Positions 44,921 to 53,768 are shown, counted from the first letter of the stretch. The stretch: 64,000 bases of DNA from Candidatus Pacearchaeota archaeon (GCA_038874355.1 JAVZCO010000001.1:20913-84912), one strand, 5' to 3'. Numbers and translations are program-made. Notes: generated by a model from the letters alone, not told the origin.

Positions 44921-45190
44921 TTAATTTTCTGAAATATTGTCATGATTTTTAATAAAAATATAATAACTAAATAAACTTTTTAAACAATTTTCGTGATATC
45001 TTCTTTCTGTTTTTGTTAGTTCATCAAATTCTTTTATTAAAACATAACTTTCTTTTATCTCTTTTAAACATATATAACAAGCATAACTCTTTCCAGAAGA
45101 ATTTTTTTCTTTTGATAAAAAAAATTCTCCTCTTAAATATTTAAATATATCCTCTAATATTTTTTCTAGATACTTTTTTCCAATTTCCAT
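44921..45190 (-). CDS. Small zinc-binding hypothetical protein
   Basis: 89 residues with a likely zinc site CYICLKE...RRYHENC (Cys-x2-Cys ... His-x2-Cys), similar to treble-clef fingers. The N-terminal helix (GKKYLEKILEDIFKYL) is amphipathic. It starts 1 base after the Taw3 gene ends, so the two share a transcript. Function unknown. Confidence 0.7.
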   Translation of the reverse strand: MEIGKKYLEKILEDIFKYLRGEFFLSKEKNSSGKSYACYICLKEIKESYVLIKEFDELTKTERRYHENCLKSLFSYYIFIKNHDNISEN

Positions 45191-45191
45191 T

Positions 45192-45755
45192 TTAAAATAG
45201 CCTCTCTAATTTATTTATTTTCTCCCAAGTTTTTTTAAGTTTTTCATTTGCTTCTTTAATTAAAATTTTTAAATATTTTTCACTAAAAAGAATTTCTCCA
45301 TTCCCAATTATTGGTAACTCTATTTTTTCTGTACTTCTTAACTCACAAATAAATCTTTTCTTTCCGGCTATCATTCCAGAATTTTTCCAACCACAAAATT
45401 TCGCTTTATTAATTAAATTTTTAGCATCCTCTAAAGTTTTACATGCAACAGCTAAAACACAAGGTTCTTGTTTAAAATATATTATTCCTTTTATTTTTTT
45501 ATTTTTTAATTCATCTAATACCTTGACAAAATAATTATAATCAATTTCTTCGTGTTTTCTAAATAAAAATAAATTCGGTTTCTTTTTCTCTTCTTTTTTA
45601 ATTAAAACAATTCTACCAGAACAGCTTGAAGTTGTATAATAATTCTCTTGTTTATTTATTTTTTCACATAATTTTTTTATTTTTTTATCTATTTTACCTA
45701 TACTAGAATTATCTTTCTTTCTTAATTGATTTTTCTTAATTTTTTCCCAGCTCAT
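45192..45755 (-). CDS. taw3: Wybutosine-synthesis methyltransferase Taw3 (TYW3)
   Basis: SAM-dependent N4-methyltransferase of the wyosine pathway at G37 of tRNA-Phe. The 187 residues carry the TYW3 signature ENYYTTSSCSGRIVLI, the Lys-Gln-Glu-Pro of YFKQEPCVLAVACKTLEDA, and FCGWKNSGMIAGKKRFICEL with the final STEKIELPI. Length is slightly short. The Taw2 gene lies about 1 kb away on the same strand. Confidence 0.92.
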   Translation of the reverse strand: MSWEKIKKNQLRKKDNSSIGKIDKKIKKLCEKINKQENYYTTSSCSGRIVLIKKEEKKKPNLFLFRKHEEIDYNYFVKVLDELKNKKIKGIIYFKQEPCVLAVACKTLEDAKNLINKAKFCGWKNSGMIAGKKRFICELRSTEKIELPIIGNGEILFSEKYLKILIKEANEKLKKTWEKINKLERLF

Positions 45756-45805
45756 AAATAAAAATAAAAATAAAACTTTTTATACTTTATTTTTTATTAA
45801 AAATT

Positions 45806-46849
45806 ATGAGAATAGGAACTCCTGTTTTTGTTTTTGATGAAAGAATATTAAAAAAAAATTACAAAGAACTATATGATATATGTAAAAAAAATTTAAAAAA
45901 TTTTAAAATAGCATATTCTGTAAAAACAAATTCTTATAAAGGAGTTATAAAAACCTTAGATAAGTTGAATTGTGATTTTGAAGTTGCTTCACTAGAAGAA
46001 GCAAAAAAAATTTCTTTAAAAAGATTTGTTATTTTTAATGGATGTGCTAAAAAAGAAGAAGAATTAAAATTTGCAATAAAAAATAATTTTTTGATTAATG
46101 TAGATTCTTTTTCTGAAATTAACAAGTTGTATAAGATTTCTAAAAATAAGAAATTAAATGTAGGTATAAGGGTTTCTCTTAAAGAAACTAAATTTGGCTT
46201 TGAAAAAGAATCATTAAAAAAAGCAATAGAGTATGCTAGATTAAAAAATATGAATACTATATGTATACATTGTCATGCTGGAACACAATTAAAAATAAAA
46301 GAATATGAAGAATATATAAAAAAATTATCAGAAATTATAGAAAATTTAAGAATAAAAATAAGATACATAGATATTGGTGGCGGCTTACCTGATAAATTTC
46401 AATTAAAAAACCTAAATTTAAAATTAGAAAATTATATAGAAATAATAAAAAAAAATTTATCAAAATTTAATTGTACTATAATATTGGAACCTGGAAGATA
46501 TTTAGTTGCAGATTCTTTTTTTCTTTTAACAAAAGTAGTTTTGATTAAAGAAAACTTCAGAAAAAAATATGCTATATTAGATTCTGGAATAAACTTATTG
46601 CCAAAGATAACTTTATCAAAATATATCTTTTCTAAATTAAGTAAAAAAGATGAAAAAGAAAAAAAAGAGGTATATATTTTAGCAGGACCATTACTTTTCT
46701 CAAACGATATTTTAGGATTTTATGAAGGAAATTTGAAAGAAGGAGACATTTTAAAAGTAGAAAATGTTGGAGCTTATTGTTATAATCTTTCTTGGGATAT
46801 AATTTATAAAAAACCTAAAATCCTAAATATTAAAAACTTGAATATCTAA
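45806..46849 (+). CDS. PLP-dependent decarboxylase (Orn/DAP/Arg decarboxylase 2 fold)
   Basis: 347-residue fold-type III decarboxylase. The PLP Lys is in IAYSVKTNSYKG. Further motifs are CHAGTQLKIKEY, DIGGGLPDKF and the phosphate-binding EPGRYLVADS. The acidic substrate-binding motif normally CES(C)D is GPLLFSNDILG, so the usual Cys is absent. VGAYCYNLSW follows. The family decarboxylates diaminopimelate, ornithine, lysine or carboxynorspermidine; short length and the motif change prevent a choice. Polyamine synthesis would suit the nearby deoxyhypusine synthase. Confidence 0.82.
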   Translation: MRIGTPVFVFDERILKKNYKELYDICKKNLKNFKIAYSVKTNSYKGVIKTLDKLNCDFEVASLEEAKKISLKRFVIFNGCAKKEEELKFAIKNNFLINVDSFSEINKLYKISKNKKLNVGIRVSLKETKFGFEKESLKKAIEYARLKNMNTICIHCHAGTQLKIKEYEEYIKKLSEIIENLRIKIRYIDIGGGLPDKFQLKNLNLKLENYIEIIKKNLSKFNCTIILEPGRYLVADSFFLLTKVVLIKENFRKKYAILDSGINLLPKITLSKYIFSKLSKKDEKEKKEVYILAGPLLFSNDILGFYEGNLKEGDILKVENVGAYCYNLSWDIIYKKPKILNIKNLNI

Positions 46850-47686
46850 AGTATAATGATTAATATGAGGCTTATAACTTTTAACATAATTCACTTTTAT
46901 TAATTCGACTTTCTTATTTTTTTTTAAAGCAATTTCTTTCAATTCTTTTAAATTTTTTTCTATTTCTCTTTTTAAATTTTTTTTATTAAGAAGAGTTTCA
47001 TAATGTATTATTCCTTTATTTTTTATTATTAATAGAGCATATTTAAAAAACTTTTTTGGTGGTGGCAGGTAACCCATTATTATCCTATCTACTAAAATAT
47101 TTTCTTTTTTTAATTTTTTTATTATCTTTCTATTATCTCCAAAAATTGGCTCAATATTTTTTATTTTATTTAATTCTATATTTTTCTTTAAATATTTAAA
47201 AGATAGCGGATTTAATTCTATAGAATATATTTTTTTTGCATAAGAAAATTTTCCAATTGGAATAGAAAAATATCCAATTCCTGCAAACATATCAACAATA
47301 ATTTCTTCCGTGTTAACACATTTAGCAATTCTAATTCTTTCATTTATGTTTCCTTTAGCAAACATTATTTTTTTAAAATCAAAACAATAAATGCAATTAT
47401 TTTCAATTATTTTTACTTCTTTAATTTTTTTATTTCCTGCTAAAAACTCTAATTGTGGCTTTCTAAAAACTCCTTTTATGACATCTTTTTTGTTATATAC
47501 TGCTATAAAACGCGGAAACAATTCTAAAATTTTTTTTCCAATCTCTTTTTTATACCTTAAAACTTTTTTATTTAAATTAACTATGCATATATTATTTAAA
47601 GCCTGATAACCCGAAGGTAAATTCTCTAATTCTTTTTCATTTAATTTGTTTTTTAAAGAATTTTTCAATAAATCTTTAAAAGACAT
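46823..47686 (-). CDS. taw2: tRNA G37 acp-transferase Taw2 (Trm5/TYW2 family)
   Basis: Class I SAM fold enzyme. The 287 residues show VDMFAGIGYFSIPIGK, the acidic SIELNPLSFKYLKKNI, and DRIIMGYLPPPKKFF. Trm5 proteins have N-L-P at the last motif, whereas MGYLPP fits the TYW2/Taw2 branch, which transfers the aminocarboxypropyl group of SAM in wyosine synthesis. The Taw3 gene nearby supports this. The 3' end overlaps the convergent decarboxylase by 27 bases. Confidence 0.87.
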   Translation of the reverse strand: MSFKDLLKNSLKNKLNEKELENLPSGYQALNNICIVNLNKKVLRYKKEIGKKILELFPRFIAVYNKKDVIKGVFRKPQLEFLAGNKKIKEVKIIENNCIYCFDFKKIMFAKGNINERIRIAKCVNTEEIIVDMFAGIGYFSIPIGKFSYAKKIYSIELNPLSFKYLKKNIELNKIKNIEPIFGDNRKIIKKLKKENILVDRIIMGYLPPPKKFFKYALLIIKNKGIIHYETLLNKKNLKREIEKNLKELKEIALKKNKKVELIKVNYVKSYKPHINHYTLDIQVFNI

Positions 47687-47696
47687 TTTATCTTTT

Positions 47697-48341
47697 TTAT
47701 AAAATTAAAGAATTAATATTTTTTTCTTTACATAATTTAACAAAATCTAAAGCATCTTTTTCTGCTCCAATAATACTTCCATAATGTATAGGAATTGCTA
47801 ACTTGGGTTTTATTATATTTGCTGCTTCTGCTGCTTCTTTTGCATTCATTGTATAAACTCCTCCCACAGGTAAAAAAGCAATATCTATCTTCTCTTTTAA
47901 ATTTTCCATTTCTTTTATTAAGTCGGAATCACCTGCGTGATAAATTATTGTACCATTAATATCAATAATATAACCATTCCAATTTTCTTCTTTTGGATGA
48001 TAAGGCTTATTTATATTATAAGAAGGGAATGCTAAAATTTTTATATCATCTATTTTTATAGAAGATTTTGGCTCTAATATTTTCGTAGAAATTTCTATAT
48101 TTATTTTGTTTATTGAAGATTGGCAATCTGGTGGAATGATTATTGTAGTTTCTTTTTTTACTATTTTCTTGATATCTGCAATAGAACAATGATCATAATG
48201 ATTATGGGTTATTAGAATAATATCGGCTTTTTCTTTTTCTGCTTTCAAAATATATGGATCTATGTAAATTATTTTATTTTTATATTTTAGGTAAATAGAA
48301 GCGTGACCTAACCATTCTATTTCTATATTATTATATAACAT
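47697..48341 (-). CDS. Metallo-beta-lactamase-fold hydrolase (UPF0173-like)
   Basis: 214 residues starting IEIEWLGHASIYLKYKNK, with the zinc-binding LITHNHYDHCS (HxHxDH), a second His/Asp in IYHAGDSDL, and a final His in AIPIHYG. The group includes UPF0173 and UlaG-like lactonases; the substrate is unknown. It lies 10 bases upstream of taw2 on the same strand and may be co-transcribed. Confidence 0.9.
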   Translation of the reverse strand: MLYNNIEIEWLGHASIYLKYKNKIIYIDPYILKAEKEKADIILITHNHYDHCSIADIKKIVKKETTIIIPPDCQSSINKINIEISTKILEPKSSIKIDDIKILAFPSYNINKPYHPKEENWNGYIIDINGTIIYHAGDSDLIKEMENLKEKIDIAFLPVGGVYTMNAKEAAEAANIIKPKLAIPIHYGSIIGAEKDALDFVKLCKEKNINSLIL

Positions 48342-48371
48342 TAATAAAAAATAATTTTAAAGTTTAAAAGA

Positions 48372-49550
48372 TTATCTATTTTTGTCAATTATCTTAAAAA
48401 CAGAATCATTTTTTCTAACTTTTTCCTCACACAAAATTGCAAAAATTTCTCCTTTTTTTACATTATTTATATCTTTCTTATTTTGTTGCATACTTGTTAT
48501 TTTTAATCTTACAAGTCCTGTTTTTCTTCCTTCTATTAATATTTCATCACCTAATTGTAATTTATCACTAAATAATTTTATAATTGCTACTTTTTTATTT
48601 GTTAAATAATTTTCTATTCTACCTATAATTTTTTTTGTTTGTGAAGTATTACTTCCTTTAATATTAGTAAAATCGTCTGCTGTTGGTAAACCAAGATAAA
48701 ATCCAGAAGAAAACTTTCTATTATAAACTTTTTCTAATTCTTTCATTAGTTCTAATTTTCTTTTTTCATCTAAATTTTTATCTATAGCTTCTCTATAAAC
48801 CCTAACAACTGTATCTACATAATCTATGTCTCTATTTCTTCCTTCTATTTTAAATGCTTTAATTCCAGCTTTTTTTAATTTTTCAAAAAATGGTAAGGTA
48901 CATAAATCTTTAGCAGACATAACAAAATTATTTTTTAATTTTAATTCATTACCTTGCTCATCTATAACTTTATACTCCCTTCTACATGGCTGTAAACACT
49001 GGCCCCTATTTGCACTTTTTCCATGTAAAAATTGAGAAGTAAAACATCTTCCACTTTCTGAAATACACATTGCACCATGAATAAAACATTCTATTTCTAT
49101 TATTTTAGAAATTTTTTTTATTTGTTTTAAATTAAGCTCGCGGGCTAAAACAATTCTTTTTGCTCCTAATTTTTTGTAAAATTTTGTTGCTTCGCTATTT
49201 GCTACAGAAGCTTGAGTTGATATATGAAAAGGTATATTATACTTTTTACATAAATTAATAACTGCAAAATCCCAACAGATAATTGCATCAATCTTATTTT
49301 TTACTTTTTTTATTATATTTTCTATTCTTTTTAACTCATTATCAAAAATTATTGTATTTAAAGTCAAGTATTTTTTTACAGGATATTTTTGAATTTCTTC
49401 TAAATCTTTTAAAGAAAAATTTTCTGCATTATATCTCATATTGAATTCTTTTAAACCAAAGTAAATAGCATCTGCTCCTGCTTTATAAGCTGCAATAAAA
49501 CTTGCAACATCTCCGGCTGGAGCAACTAGCTCATATTTTTTATTCTTCAT
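48372..49550 (-). CDS. Peptidase U32-family protein
   Basis: 392 residues with the N-terminal YELVAPAGDVASFIAAYKAG barrel and the diagnostic ECFIHGAMCISESGRC followed by ANRGQCLQPCRREY, whose cysteines are thought to bind an iron-sulfur cluster. Characterised relatives act in RNA hydroxylation (TrhP, RlhA) rather than proteolysis. A C-terminal beta-barrel region follows (LQLGDEILIEGRKTG). It overlaps the next upstream small gene by 11 bases. Confidence 0.93.
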   Translation of the reverse strand: MKNKKYELVAPAGDVASFIAAYKAGADAIYFGLKEFNMRYNAENFSLKDLEEIQKYPVKKYLTLNTIIFDNELKRIENIIKKVKNKIDAIICWDFAVINLCKKYNIPFHISTQASVANSEATKFYKKLGAKRIVLARELNLKQIKKISKIIEIECFIHGAMCISESGRCFTSQFLHGKSANRGQCLQPCRREYKVIDEQGNELKLKNNFVMSAKDLCTLPFFEKLKKAGIKAFKIEGRNRDIDYVDTVVRVYREAIDKNLDEKRKLELMKELEKVYNRKFSSGFYLGLPTADDFTNIKGSNTSQTKKIIGRIENYLTNKKVAIIKLFSDKLQLGDEILIEGRKTGLVRLKITSMQQNKKDINNVKKGEIFAILCEEKVRKNDSVFKIIDKNR

Positions 49551-49791
49551 TTAATATATCTTCTAATTGTTTTTTTAAGATTAAAGAATTATTATTATTT
49601 GGATTACATATTTTTATTTCATTATCATAAATTATGAATAATAAATTTTCTTTTTCGTTATTCAATATTACAATAGGGTTTATTCCTGGCCATTTAATTT
49701 TTGTAGTGTAATAAGTACTATTAACACTAAAAACTATTCTTTCTATTTCTTTTTCTTTTATTTTAATTATATCACAATAATTTTTTTCCAT
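49540..49791 (-). CDS. Small hypothetical protein
   Basis: 83 residues, mostly short strands (IKWPGINPIVILNN; NLLFIIYDNEIKICNP) and a final helix. No family is recognised. Its last 11 bases overlap the U32 gene, so the two are translationally coupled. Confidence 0.65.
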   Translation of the reverse strand: MEKNYCDIIKIKEKEIERIVFSVNSTYYTTKIKWPGINPIVILNNEKENLLFIIYDNEIKICNPNNNNSLILKKQLEDILNEE

Positions 49792-49824
49792 AGAATTTAA
49801 GAAAAATTTTTTTAGAATTTTGTT

Positions 49825-49890
49825 TTATAATAAAAGCACAATTAGCGCTAATTCAAGTATAATAAATAAACTTAATTGTACTTTTTTCAT
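49825..49890 (-). CDS. Possible 21-residue membrane micropeptide
   Basis: ATG to TAA encodes a basic start (MKKVQ) and then a single hydrophobic helix ending ALIVLLL. A TATA-like TTTAAATTATA block lies about 24-35 bases upstream. It stands in an otherwise empty 220-base gap. Coding is plausible but the length gives little statistical support. Confidence 0.3.
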   Translation of the reverse strand: MKKVQLSLFIILELALIVLLL

Positions 49891-50011
49891 TAAAAAAGAA
49901 AAAAAGTATAATTTAAAAATTTAACTATTCCTGTTTCTTTAGAATTAAAAAATATAAAAATTTATCAAAAATTTTTATTAATTTTTTATTACCTAAACTA
50001 AGATAACCCAA

Positions 50012-50734
50012 TTAAACTTTAAAAACAGCTGTAACTACAGCACTAATTTCTAAGTTTTGTGGTTCTATTTTTGTAGAAATTTCTTTTATTGATGAGCTTT
50101 CTAAATTTTCTGAATATTCATAAAATCTGTAAGGATAGTAATAATAATCATTTGTAGTTACAGAAACTATACCCTTTATTTTTTTACCTAAACCAGAAGC
50201 AATAGATTCTGCTTTTATTTTAGCATCTTTTGTTGCTTCTTCTAAAACTTTTGTTTTATATTCGTTCTGTTTTTCTGGAGATAATTCAAAATTTATATAA
50301 TTAATTAAAGCTCCGTTATTGATACCAACATCTATTATTTCACCTATTTTATCAAAATCTTTTGTTTCTATTTTAACATAATGAGAAACAACATAACCTT
50401 TGAATTTTCTATTTCCATAATTCCACTCATAATCTTCATATATATTATAGTTCTCTGTTTGTATTTCTCCCTCTTTAAATCCAATCATTTTTAATTCTTC
50501 TAGTATCTTAGAATAAACTTCAGAATTTTTGTTTTTTGCTTCTTCTGCAGAAAAAGAGTTTGTTTTTATGAAAATAGAAACAACAGCACTGTCAGGAAAA
50601 ACTTTTATATTATAGTTTCCTTGTGTAGTTATTGTATTTAATTCTCTTTTATTAAAGGGGGACATAATAAAAAATAAACCTACAACTAAGATTAAAGTTA
50701 TTATTATTGCTGTATAATTTATTTCTTTTTTCAT
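50012..50734 (-). CDS. Secreted SIMPL-domain (DUF541) protein
   Basis: 240 residues with an N-terminal membrane anchor (about 7-25) and a SIMPL domain: ITTQGNYNIKVFPDSAVVSI, KEGEIQTENYNIYEDY, and the helix EEATKDAKIKAESIASGLGK. Relatives are envelope proteins linked to stress or signalling. It lies 50 bases downstream of the membrane-tethered regulator, in the same direction. Confidence 0.92.
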   Translation of the reverse strand: MKKEINYTAIIITLILVVGLFFIMSPFNKRELNTITTQGNYNIKVFPDSAVVSIFIKTNSFSAEEAKNKNSEVYSKILEELKMIGFKEGEIQTENYNIYEDYEWNYGNRKFKGYVVSHYVKIETKDFDKIGEIIDVGINNGALINYINFELSPEKQNEYKTKVLEEATKDAKIKAESIASGLGKKIKGIVSVTTNDYYYYPYRFYEYSENLESSSIKEISTKIEPQNLEISAVVTAVFKV

Positions 50735-50784
50735 TTTTTTATTATATTTTTTATTAAATATTTAAACTTTTTCTTAAGTTCAAT

Positions 50785-51393
50785 TTAATTTGAATCTTTT
50801 CTACTAAAAAACAGATAAAGTAAAATTGCTAATAATGCACCTGCAAAAAAGAAGAGGGCATAATTAGTTGCTTCCTTAACTAAAGAATATAATAAAGGCA
50901 TATTTTCTGTTGTTTTTATTGCAATAGAAGAAGCTTCTTCTACTCCTTTTTTTAATAACTCTGAAGATTTTTCAACAGCGGATTCTCTAAATTTAAAAGT
51001 TGCTCTTGGATATATAAGTTTTATAGCAACAGATATACCAAAACTAATAAAAAAAACAGAAATTAAATCTCTTATTTTTTTTCTTTTTATCTTCTTTTTC
51101 TCTGGAGAGATTAAAATTAATTTTTTAGTTAATGAGTAAATAGGCATTTTATTTCCTTTTTCGCTCCAATAATAATCTTTTATTTTTACTAAATTAGATT
51201 CAGATAATTTCTTAATATTATAACTTATTGTAGAGATTGGTAAATTTAATTCCTTCGCTATATCCGATATTGCTAAATCTCTTTTTGATAACAAATTTAA
51301 GATTTTTCTTGAAGTTTTATTAGCAATAACATTACCTAAAATCTCTGCTTGCTCGTCATTTAAATCCGCTAAAAGGTAAGTAGATTCTGACAT
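50785..51393 (-). CDS. Membrane-tethered winged-helix regulator
   Basis: 202 residues. The N-terminus is an ArsR-like winged helix (ILNLLSKRDLAISDIAKELN and ISTISYNIKKLSESNLVKIK, with a wing YYWSEKGNKMPIYSLT). A basic linker (KKKIKRKKIRD) follows, then a membrane helix (about 109-126), an amphipathic loop and a C-terminal membrane helix (about 177-196) ending in SRKDSN. A regulator fixed in the membrane next to a SIMPL protein suggests envelope sensing; this is inference. Confidence 0.85.
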   Translation of the reverse strand: MSESTYLLADLNDEQAEILGNVIANKTSRKILNLLSKRDLAISDIAKELNLPISTISYNIKKLSESNLVKIKDYYWSEKGNKMPIYSLTKKLILISPEKKKIKRKKIRDLISVFFISFGISVAIKLIYPRATFKFRESAVEKSSELLKKGVEEASSIAIKTTENMPLLYSLVKEATNYALFFFAGALLAILLYLFFSRKDSN

Positions 51394-51448
51394 TTTTTTA
51401 TTTATATTATTTTATAATTTATAAATTTAGTTATAGGTTCAATTTAAT

Positions 51449-51975
51449 TTAAAGTCTTTTTTCAATAAAACTTGCTCTATCTTTTATAGAAATAAAAGGT
51501 ACTTTAATTATTTTATATCTTAATATTTTATAAGCTTTTAATATACATTTTGCTATTTCTTTTGCTTCTTTTTCTTCTTCTTTTTTTATTTTATCTTTTT
51601 TATATATTTTTAAAGGATCTAAAAAGAAAATTTTTTCATATCTTATTTTTTTTGATTTTTTAAAAAAAATTTTAGGTATTTTTATTTTATGATATAAATA
51701 ATAACCTAATGTATCTCCAAAACCCCTATCCAAAAAATGATTTTATCCTTACTTTTTATTTTTTTATTTATTGTTCTTGTAATATAAAAATTTCTTTTTG
51801 TAATATTCTCGAATTAATTTCTTTTATATTTTTACCATTAAACTTTTTTTATAATAATTTTAGCAGCTTCTTCTGCAGTTTTATATTTTTTAGAAAGTTT
51901 TTTTATCACTGAAGTTTTTCCTGAACCAAGGCCATCTGATATAACATACAGTTTATTTTTAATTGATTTTTTCAT
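51449..51975 (-). pseudogene. Decayed AAA_28 (NadR-like) ATPase gene
   Basis: Three reading frames must be joined to recover the family. From the ATG at 51975 comes a P-loop segment (VISDGLGSGKTSVIKKL ... TAEEAAKIII) ending at TAA 51838. Dropping one A from the 7-A run continues as INSRILQKEIFILQEQ. A further shift gives SKDKIIF, and adding one T to a 6-T run gives LDRGFGDTLGYYLYHKI and the rest to 51449. All breaks lie in or near A/T runs. Every other gene in the window is intact, so sequencing error is less likely than decay. Confidence 0.8.
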
Positions 51976-51984
51976 TTTATTAAT

Positions 51985-53289
51985 TTATTCAATAAATTTA
52001 TTTGCTATAGAAAACATTTTACTTTCATCAAATCTTTTGCACATTATTTGTAATCCTATAGGGATATTATTTATTTTCCCTATCGGAATTGAAATTGAGG
52101 GAATTTCTGCTAAATTAGCTGGAATTGTAAAAGAATCGTAAGAATACATTTCTTCTACAGAAAGTTTAGTTCCTATTTTATGTGGCAGTTTTGGAACTGT
52201 TGGTAAAACAATTGCATCATAATTAATAAATATTTTATCAAATTCTTTTTTTATTAGTTGTTTAACTTTTAATGCTTGCCTATAATATTTTCCTTTATAT
52301 TCTGCTTGGCATATTTCTTGCCCACCTAAAATTCTTCTTAAAACTTCTTTTCCGCAAGAATCTTCTATCCTTTTACCAAATCTTCTTCCATCAAATTTTC
52401 TTGTAGCAGAAAAAAATTCAACATAACATATAGGGTAATATGTTTGAACAGCTAAATCAATATAAGTTGGCTTTATTTTATTAAATATAAAATTTTCTTT
52501 TTCACATATATTCATAACTTTATTCAAAACAAAATTGTATATTCTTTCATCACATTTCATTTCTAAAAAAGCTATTTTTATCTTATTTAATTCTATAAAT
52601 TTTATTTCTTCAGATTCATAAGTTATTGGATCTTTTTCGTCTTTTCCTTTTATTACATTTAAAATTAATATCGCATCTTCTATATTTTTAGTTATTGGAG
52701 AAATTTGATCTAAGCTCATGCTTAAGTCAATTAAACCATATCTGCTTACTAAACCATAAGTAGGTTTAACTCCAATAACACCGCAATGAGAAGCCGGATT
52801 TCTTACACTTCCTCCAGTATCACTTCCTAAAGAGATATCACAAAAATCAGCAGCAACACTAGCTGCACTTCCAGAAGAAGAACCACCAGGAATTAAATCA
52901 AGAGCAGTAGGATTTTTACAAACTCCAAAAGCAGAAGTTTCTCCTGAAGAACCACAAGCAAATTCGTCCATATTACACATTCCTATAATTAATCCGTCTT
53001 CTTCTTTTAGTTTTTTTATTACTGTTGCATCATAAGGTGCTTTATAATTCTCTAAAGTTCTAGAAGCACAATTACAAATCATCCCTTTAACATGAATATT
53101 ACTTTTTACAGAAATTATTTTTCCAGCTAATTTTCCAGCTTCACCCTTTTTTATTTTTTCATCTATTATTTTTGCTTCTTTTTCTGCATTCTCATTAAGA
53201 TGCAATATTGCATTTATTTTTTTCCCTTTTTTATTATTTCTTTCTATATTTTTTAAATAGAATCTTAATTTTTCTTCTGTTATTCCCAT
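51985..53289 (-). CDS. gatA: Asp/Glu-tRNA amidotransferase subunit A (GatA)
   Basis: Glutaminase of the GatCAB amidotransferase, releasing ammonia that converts Asp-tRNA(Asn) to Asn-tRNA. The 434 residues have the amidase Ser-cisSer-Lys triad: K62 (ISVKSNIH), the Ser of PGGSSSGSAAS, and S161 in SDTGGSVRNPAS. It overlaps gatC by 10 bases. GatB is not encoded in this window. Bacterial in type, as in many archaea that use GatCAB for Asn. Confidence 0.95.
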   Translation of the reverse strand: MGITEEKLRFYLKNIERNNKKGKKINAILHLNENAEKEAKIIDEKIKKGEAGKLAGKIISVKSNIHVKGMICNCASRTLENYKAPYDATVIKKLKEEDGLIIGMCNMDEFACGSSGETSAFGVCKNPTALDLIPGGSSSGSAASVAADFCDISLGSDTGGSVRNPASHCGVIGVKPTYGLVSRYGLIDLSMSLDQISPITKNIEDAILILNVIKGKDEKDPITYESEEIKFIELNKIKIAFLEMKCDERIYNFVLNKVMNICEKENFIFNKIKPTYIDLAVQTYYPICYVEFFSATRKFDGRRFGKRIEDSCGKEVLRRILGGQEICQAEYKGKYYRQALKVKQLIKKEFDKIFINYDAIVLPTVPKLPHKIGTKLSVEEMYSYDSFTIPANLAEIPSISIPIGKINNIPIGLQIMCKRFDESKMFSIANKFIE

Positions 53290-53525
53290 TTTTTCTTTTC
53301 AGCTATTAAAAAATTATTATTTTTGTTTGGAGCATTTTCAAAAAAAGTATTTCTAAAATCTAAATCCAAATAATTCTCACTTTCACTTTCTTTTCTCCTA
53401 TCCTTTTCTCTTTCAATAAAAAAATCTTCTATATTTTCATTTACAGAATCTAAAACTTTAGAAAACTTATCTATTATATTTTTTGCTTCTTTTTTTATAT
53501 TTTCTTTTTCTTCTTCACTTAACAT
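53280..53525 (-). CDS. gatC: Amidotransferase subunit C (GatC)
   Basis: 81 residues, N-terminal helices (EEEKENIKKEAKNIIDKFSK) and a C-terminal segment (LDLDFRNTFFENAPNKNNNF) with the Asn-Ala-Pro of GatC tails that wrap GatA. Its ATG lies upstream of gatA and the genes overlap by 10 bases. The identification leans on position plus the C-terminal pattern, as GatC is poorly conserved. Confidence 0.82.
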   Translation of the reverse strand: MLSEEEKENIKKEAKNIIDKFSKVLDSVNENIEDFFIEREKDRRKESESENYLDLDFRNTFFENAPNKNNNFLIAEKKKWE

Positions 53526-53600
53526 AATATAAAAAGAAAAAAAGAGTTTAAAAATATTAGTAAATAAAAAATAAAAAAGAAAATAAAATATTTAAAGATC

Positions 53601-53657
53601 TTATTCAAATTCTTCGCTTTCTTCTTCAATTTCTTCTAAATCTTCGTCATCTTCTTC
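53601..53657. repeat. Dispersed 57-base repeat shared with 56440-56496
   Basis: 56 of 57 bases are identical, including the stop codon and the wobble positions of the acidic tail. The partner ends the zinc-finger gene at 56440. The shared stop suggests one tail was copied to the other by recombination. Confidence 0.85.
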
Positions 53658-53768
53658 AAGTTCATCTAAATCTTCATCAAATTCTTCGCTTTCTTCTTCA
53701 ATTTCTTCTAAATCTTCGTCATCTTCTTCAAGTTCATCTAAATCTTCATTTTTTATATCCTTTGCCAT
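53601..53768 (-). CDS. Acidic-repeat small protein
   Basis: 55 residues from the ATG at 53768. I prefer this to the ATG at 53774 because the TATA-like box (53790-53797) is then 22-29 bases upstream, as in other leaderless genes. After MAKDIKN the protein is two copies of a 24-residue Glu/Asp unit (DLDELEEDDEDLEEIEEESE and following). The last 18 residues match the tail of the zinc-finger protein at 56.4 kb. Likely a disordered, highly acidic protein; role unknown. Confidence 0.75.
   Translation of the reverse strand: MAKDIKNEDLDELEEDDEDLEEIEEESEEFDEDLDELEEDDEDLEEIEEESEEFE
53604..53747. repeat. Tandem 72-base repeat coding acidic units
   Basis: Units 53604-53675 and 53676-53747 differ at only one base, in the first codon. 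Each encodes 24 residues, so duplication kept the frame. Very recent tandem duplication. Confidence 0.9.
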
